From the NCBI GenBank assembly GCA_046329555.1, contig JAXLUK010000005.1, positions 62,001 to 126,000 on the forward strand: a stretch of 64,000 nucleotides of DNA. Reading direction: 5' to 3'. This stretch comes from UBA1941 sp046329555. GTDB lineage: Bacteria; Bacteroidota; Bacteroidia; Chitinophagales; LD1. A model generated the notes under the pieces. The model did not search any database and had not been told where the DNA came from. It saw only the letters and a list, made by a program, of their open reading frames with translations. This document shows, piece after piece, positions 60,062 through 64,000 of the stretch. Every line of letters starts with the position of its first letter. Position 1 is the first letter of the stretch. Both the position numbers and the translations under genes were made by a program.

Positions 60062-61126
60062 CTACTTCAAACGCACCGTCATGCGCACCGGATTGTGGTC
60101 GCTGTTGCGGAATTGCGCATGGATGCCCTGTACCGTATCCACCTGCACATTGGGCGATACAAAGAAGTAATCTATTACCGTGGTGAATGTAGTGGCCGGA
60201 TCATAGGCATGATTATTCTTACGGTTAGAAGGGGTTTTGCCATCATACACATACTTCCATTCATGAATGTAGTTCGGATCGTTATTCATAAAGTATAGCG
60301 AATCAGAAATTTTCTCCTTCTCCCATTGATGTACATTAAAATCAGGTGGCGCAATATTCCAGTCGCCGCCAATAATCACATAGTTACCGCGGGCGTACTC
60401 TTCTTCTACAATAGATTTTGTTAACGCCATTTGCTTGCGCTTGATGTTGCCATTATCATACGCTTCAAAATGCGTATTCACCACAATTAATTCCTTGCCA
60501 TTGGCCACCGGAAAACGTTGCATCAGCAAGCAGCGTTTCAGGTAGAACAACCGCCGGGGAAAATCAGTGATATTGGCCAATGCGATCCGCTCCGATTGCG
60601 TAGGCTGGTATGACGTTAAACTCAACAACCCGCCATAGATGCGCCCCAGCGGCTCTGTCCATGGAAACGGCAAATTCTTCACATCGTAATTAACCGCAAA
60701 ACAAGAAGCGTGATCGGCTAGCGAAGCGCTGAGTGCCGCCGCTTCATCTATATAATAACTTCTTTTACTGCCGCGGTCAGCCTCCTGAATCAATACAAAA
60801 TCTGTTTTCGCATGTTCGCGGATGGTAGCGTCGATACCCGCCATGTATTGCTTAACCAATGGTTCAGGTGTAATCACCATCTTTCCATCATCGTAAAAAA
60901 AGTCGGTCTCCGCACCTAATCCAGCATAGCCAATATTCCACGTGAAAAACGTCAGCGCCGAATCCACCGGAATTATTTTTTTTGACGAAGCCGGAATTTG
61001 CGCTTCCAGTTTTTCGCGGGGCTCCGGTCGCAATTGCGTGAAATACGCCACCGCAATATTTCCACCTACATACAACAACGGCAACCCAACCAAAACGAGC
61101 ACCACCCAAAGTCCTTTCTTTTTCAT
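60062..61126 (-). CDS. Endonuclease/exonuclease/phosphatase-family protein, membrane-anchored
   Basis: A 354-residue protein: N-terminal signal-anchor MKKKGLWVVLVLVGLPLLYV, then the EEP fold. TFFTWNIGYAG provides Asn, VLIQEADRGSK the catalytic Glu, VVNTHFEAYDN a His, VIIGGDWNIAPP the Asp-x-Asn pair, and FRNSDHNPVRMTV the C-terminal Asp-His. The catalytic set is complete. Periplasmic-side members cleave phosphodiesters of lipids or nucleotides; the substrate is open. The ATG at 61124-61126 gives the anchor; an upstream start would overlap nadE. Confidence 0.88.
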   Translation of the reverse strand: MKKKGLWVVLVLVGLPLLYVGGNIAVAYFTQLRPEPREKLEAQIPASSKKIIPVDSALTFFTWNIGYAGLGAETDFFYDDGKMVITPEPLVKQYMAGIDATIREHAKTDFVLIQEADRGSKRSYYIDEAAALSASLADHASCFAVNYDVKNLPFPWTEPLGRIYGGLLSLTSYQPTQSERIALANITDFPRRLFYLKRCLLMQRFPVANGKELIVVNTHFEAYDNGNIKRKQMALTKSIVEEEYARGNYVIIGGDWNIAPPDFNVHQWEKEKISDSLYFMNNDPNYIHEWKYVYDGKTPSNRKNNHAYDPATTFTTVIDYFFVSPNVQVDTVQGIHAQFRNSDHNPVRMTVRLK

Positions 61127-61151
61127 AGCATGAAAAGGTATAGTTTTTTTA

Positions 61152-62780
61152 TCAGCCCAGGTATTTTCCTTCAATATTCATTCTTCTGCCCATGCCAAAT
61201 GCCTTTTGGGAAACGCGCAGGATAGGCGGCGCCTGAAAACGCTTCCATTCATTGCCATTCACCATCTTCAGCACACGCTGTACCAGCGCCGGCTCAAAAC
61301 CTTGCTGCTCCAACTCGCGCGGACCTTGCCGTTGCTCAATATACTGATACAGCAGTTGATCCAGCAACGCATAATCAGGCAGTGAATCGCTGTCTTTTTG
61401 CCCCGGACGCAGCTCGGCCGAAGGCGCCTTGGTGATAATGTGGTTCGGAATTATTTCCGAAGAACGATTGATGTAATGCGCCAACGCATACACCTGCATT
61501 TTATATACATCACCCAACACGGCCAGTCCACCGCACATATCTCCGTACAACGTGCCATAGCCCACAGCCGCTTCGCTCTTGTTGGTGGTGTTCAGTAAAA
61601 TATAACCGAATTTATTGCTCAGCGCCATCAGCAAGGTGCCGCGAACCCGCGCCTGTAAATTTTCTTCAGCTACTGAAAAGGGCAAGTCCTTAAAAATGGG
61701 TTGTAACGTATGCAGAAACGATTGATAGGTAGATTCAATCGGAATGATTTCATGTGGCGATTGCAGATTGTTCACTAACGCCAGCGAGTCATCTACTGAA
61801 TGACCCGACGAATAACCCGAAGGCAGCAATACCGAAAGCACATTTTCCCGACCTAATGCCGCGGCAGCCAAACACAATACCACAGCCGAATCAATGCCGC
61901 CACTCAATCCCAGCACGGCTTTTTTGAATCCCAGTTTCGCAAAATAATCGCGGATGCCTAAAACCAACGCGTTGAAAATTCGCTCTGTTTCTCCCTGTGG
62001 CGTACTGGCAACAGATAGCTCCTGTTCTAAATCAACGGTAGTAACACGCTCTTCAAACATCGGCAACTGCGCCAGCAATTCACCCGATGCACTCATCACC
62101 CGGCTATCGCCATCAAAAATTAACTCGGTTTGCGCGCCTACCTGGTTCACATATACCATAGGCAATTGGTAGCGTTTGCAATTGGCACTTATCACATCGT
62201 TGCGCACTTCATGTTGGCGATAGTTGAAGGGCGATGCCGAAAGATTAATCATCACATCGGGCTGTTGTTGAATGAGCTGATCCATCGGACAAATGGTATA
62301 CAGCGGATTTTCATTGCCGATATTCCAAATGTCTTCGCAAATCGTTACGGCCAGTTTGCGCCCTTTCCAGGCAACACATTCAAATACCGTGTTCGGTTCA
62401 AAATAACGGTATTCATCAAATACGTCGTACGTAGGCAATAGCGTTTTGCGCACCACTTGTTGCACGGCGCCATCAGCCAGAAAGTACGCGCAGTTATATA
62501 AATCTTTCCCATCGCGCTCCGGATTTTTCATAGGCGCGCCAACCAAAACAGCCAGCTTCGTGGCCGCGGCGGCGATGCGCAGTAATGACGACTCGCAGCG
62601 GTTGATGAAATCATCGAACTCCAAAAAATCGCGGGCCGGATAGCCGCACACCGCCAGTTCACTGCACACCAGCAATTCAGCACCCAGTTGTTCAGCCGTC
62701 TGTATGGCGCGGATAATCTTTTCGGTATTGGCTTCAAAATTTCCAACGTGAATATTGAGTTGCGCCAGAGCTATTTTCAT
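61152..62780 (-). CDS. nadE: Glutamine-dependent NAD+ synthetase
   Basis: Final step of NAD biosynthesis. The 542-residue protein has an N-terminal carbon-nitrogen hydrolase (glutaminase) domain with SELAVCGYPARD (Glu), the Lys region VRKTLLPTYDVF, and LAVTICEDIWN (Cys). The C-terminal ATP-pyrophosphatase synthetase has LGLSGGIDSAVVLCLA and SYQSFLHTL-type segments with GTLYGDMCGGLAVLGDVYK. The start at 62778-62780 (MKIALAQLNIHVGNF) is chosen; the open frame continues upstream but without family sequence. Length fits the long, eukaryote-like bacterial form. Identification is secure. Confidence 0.95.
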   Translation of the reverse strand: MKIALAQLNIHVGNFEANTEKIIRAIQTAEQLGAELLVCSELAVCGYPARDFLEFDDFINRCESSLLRIAAAATKLAVLVGAPMKNPERDGKDLYNCAYFLADGAVQQVVRKTLLPTYDVFDEYRYFEPNTVFECVAWKGRKLAVTICEDIWNIGNENPLYTICPMDQLIQQQPDVMINLSASPFNYRQHEVRNDVISANCKRYQLPMVYVNQVGAQTELIFDGDSRVMSASGELLAQLPMFEERVTTVDLEQELSVASTPQGETERIFNALVLGIRDYFAKLGFKKAVLGLSGGIDSAVVLCLAAAALGRENVLSVLLPSGYSSGHSVDDSLALVNNLQSPHEIIPIESTYQSFLHTLQPIFKDLPFSVAEENLQARVRGTLLMALSNKFGYILLNTTNKSEAAVGYGTLYGDMCGGLAVLGDVYKMQVYALAHYINRSSEIIPNHIITKAPSAELRPGQKDSDSLPDYALLDQLLYQYIEQRQGPRELEQQGFEPALVQRVLKMVNGNEWKRFQAPPILRVSQKAFGMGRRMNIEGKYLG

Positions 62781-62933
62781 GAGGTGAAAATAGCAAAAGC
62801 GAAGCGGGTTGTTGATGAAAAGAACGCTCATGAACCTCGTCAGCACTAAAGTTGTTTTCCGCCAATACCGGCTGTAATGGCCGTATGGCGGCGGCTCAAC
62901 AAGGTGATGTAATTTTTCATTTGATGTATTTGG
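62781..62933. other. Leader of nadE with repeat DNA beyond
   Basis: No gene is supported here; the open minus-strand frame extending to 63143 is not coding-like. The dispersed repeat B begins at 62934. Confidence 0.4.
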
Positions 62934-63072
62934 GCGTGCCCCCTCAGGCAGCGGCACCGTGCGCAGGACTCTAACAACACATCGCTGCCTTCGGGGTCGG
63001 TTGCTTCGTTGCAAGTCCTCGCGCACTCGTACCTCGTGCGCTGCGGGCTTTCCACTTCGCCACCTCACGCGG
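62934..63072 (+). repeat. Dispersed GC-rich intergenic repeat, copy B
   Basis: 139 bp, same orientation and block order as copy A at 5711-5850: GCGTGCCCCCT, GGCAGCGGC, GTGCGCAGGA, ATCGCTGCCTTCGGGGTCGG, TTGCAAGTCCTCG, CTCGTACCTCG, GCGGGCTTTCCAC and CCTCACGCGG. It lies upstream of nadE and of a secreted-protein gene, outside any ORF. The remaining ~175 bp to 63247 are AT-rich leader without a gene. Confidence 0.75.
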
Positions 63073-63247
63073 CATCTGTAAGCAATAATTAAAAAATAAT
63101 CGAGGCGCTTGATCTTACCGATAAAGATTTGATTCAAGGCCAAACGGCGCGAGGGGGACCTCGATAAAGTATTTTAATAAAATTTTCTTATTAATTATTA
63201 CTTTTAATAATTAAGATTAGATTTACAGTCAATTAAATTAATTCACC

Positions 63248-63667
63248 GTGAAAAAAATCGTACCGTTTTTATTTCTCGCCGTTTGCTTTTCAGTTAAAGT
63301 ATTTTCCCAATGTCCGGAAGAGGGAACCCTTGTACCTATCCAAAAAGTAATGAATCCCGCTACCTCCAAAGATTATCAGTCGTGCGACATTACTATCGAG
63401 AGTGAATTTATATTCTCTACGGTCACCAACTTTCAACACCCGGGTAAAATCTCAAAAATGGTAGTGTTTCAGGTGGCCCCCGTTGGAGAAGGTGAAAATT
63501 ATGCCGACCGTCGCGGACAGCGCGGCCTAATGGTGGCAATTGACAAGTCAAAATCTGACGAAATGTTTACTTGGAAGAAAGGACAGAAAGTCTCTTTTGA
63601 GGGGCATACTCAGGTAGTAATGGGTAGCATCGTTTATTTTCTTGCCGACTCCTATAAGACATTTTAA
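63248..63667 (+). CDS. Small secreted protein (139 aa)
   Basis: A 139-residue exported protein with signal MKKIVPFLFLAVCFSVKVFS ending before QCPEEGTL. The mature part is beta-rich with two cysteines (CPEEG and QSCDITIE), possibly a disulfide. KKGQKVSFEGHTQVVMGSIV near the end is a strand-rich segment. No family recognised. It lies 2 bp upstream of a second secreted-protein gene, and so is probably cotranscribed with it. Confidence 0.7.
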   Translation: MKKIVPFLFLAVCFSVKVFSQCPEEGTLVPIQKVMNPATSKDYQSCDITIESEFIFSTVTNFQHPGKISKMVVFQVAPVGEGENYADRRGQRGLMVAIDKSKSDEMFTWKKGQKVSFEGHTQVVMGSIVYFLADSYKTF

Positions 63668-63669
63668 TA

Positions 63670-64000
63670 ATGATAACCATTAAATCTATCATCGTGAATA
63701 ATCTGCTCCGTTTAATTGCTGTTGTTCTCATATTTGGCTCCTTTGCCTCTTCTTTCGCACAAATACCTCAAGCTATAAATTATCAGGCAGTAGTCAGGGA
63801 TAACAGCGGAAGTATCATGCCTAACAAGGCGGTTGCCCTAAAACTGACCATCAGACAAGGAAACAGTTCTGGTAATGCCATATATCAAGAACGCCATGCG
63901 GTAACATCCAATCAACTCGGTATGGTAAATCTCGCTATTGGTCGTGGCGCTGCCTTATCCGGCACATTTGCGAATATCGATTGGTCGTTAGCACCGTTTT
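63670..64000 (+). CDS. Secreted protein with Bacteroidota NYQAVVRD-type N-terminal domain (partial)
   Basis: The open frame runs off the window; 110 residues are visible. A signal peptide (IAVVLIFGSFASSFA) is followed by QIPQAINYQAVVRDNSGSIM and KAVALKLTIRQGNSSG, the N-terminal domain recurrent in large Bacteroidota surface proteins. IYQERHAVTSNQLGMVNLAI then fits the same beta-domain. The family typically ends in a T9SS sorting signal or coiled coil outside the window. The ATG at 63670 is 2 bp behind the preceding stop. Role: cell-surface, otherwise unknown. Confidence 0.8.
   Translation, partial: MITIKSIIVNNLLRLIAVVLIFGSFASSFAQIPQAINYQAVVRDNSGSIMPNKAVALKLTIRQGNSSGNAIYQERHAVTSNQLGMVNLAIGRGAALSGTFANIDWSLAPF

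Noticed and set aside
62781..63143. N-terminal extension of nadE
   Set aside because: The extra 121 residues are translated from the dispersed repeat and lie outside the enzyme family; ATG at 62780 starts a typical glutaminase domain.

Overview
The window reads as chromosome of a Bacteroidota species, most likely a Chitinophagia/Sphingobacteriia-type organism. Two secreted proteins end in type IX secretion (T9SS type A) sorting domains. There is a TonB-dependent receptor with an N-terminal carboxypeptidase-regulatory-like domain, a short-form adenylate kinase, promoters of the TAnnTTTG type, and few Shine-Dalgarno sequences. None of this fixes the genus.

Layout. (1) 1-5394 is core: the start of uvrA, a convergent pair for heptose-phosphate metabolism (HAD phosphatase and nucleotidyltransferase), a PfkB kinase, an MsbA-like exporter, adk and tRNA-Gln. 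(2) 5395-6312 has no gene and holds several repeat families. (3) 6313-25533 is an AT-richer accessory island. It carries a DUF1016/YhcG-like nuclease, a YD-repeat-like protein, and a tightly packed nine-gene run (8527-19281). That run joins an ABC importer, a SAM methyltransferase and a cupin to an atypical histidine kinase, a small protein, a receiver-HEPN protein and a second receiver protein. A three-gene surface unit follows (transglutaminase-like protein, four-helix membrane protein, VWA-like lipoprotein). The island ends in two attC-like sites around a one-gene cassette; both sites are interrupted at the same ACGT by an IS1182-family element, one nearly complete and one truncated. (4) 25935-41818 is core again: asparagine synthase and glycosyltransferase, mreBCD with an overlapping AraC regulator, a TonB receptor, and an SPFH protein with four N-terminal repeats. 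(5) 42032-42600 is a GxxExxY gene followed by a 24-bp tandem array. (6) 42721-64000 is mostly housekeeping (rlpA, icd, ribF, dnaB, a GH3/beta-lactamase-like fusion, msrA, nadE) and secreted proteins, with further repeat clusters at 46865-47282 and 62934-63072.

The best candidate for an undescribed system is 12261-19281, possibly together with 8527-12240. It resembles a phosphorelay whose outputs are not DNA-binding domains; one output carries a HEPN RNase motif. A defence or stress role is inference from this architecture and from its mobile context. The second point of interest is the integron-like cassette cluster without a visible integrase, whose recombination sites are the targets of one IS family.
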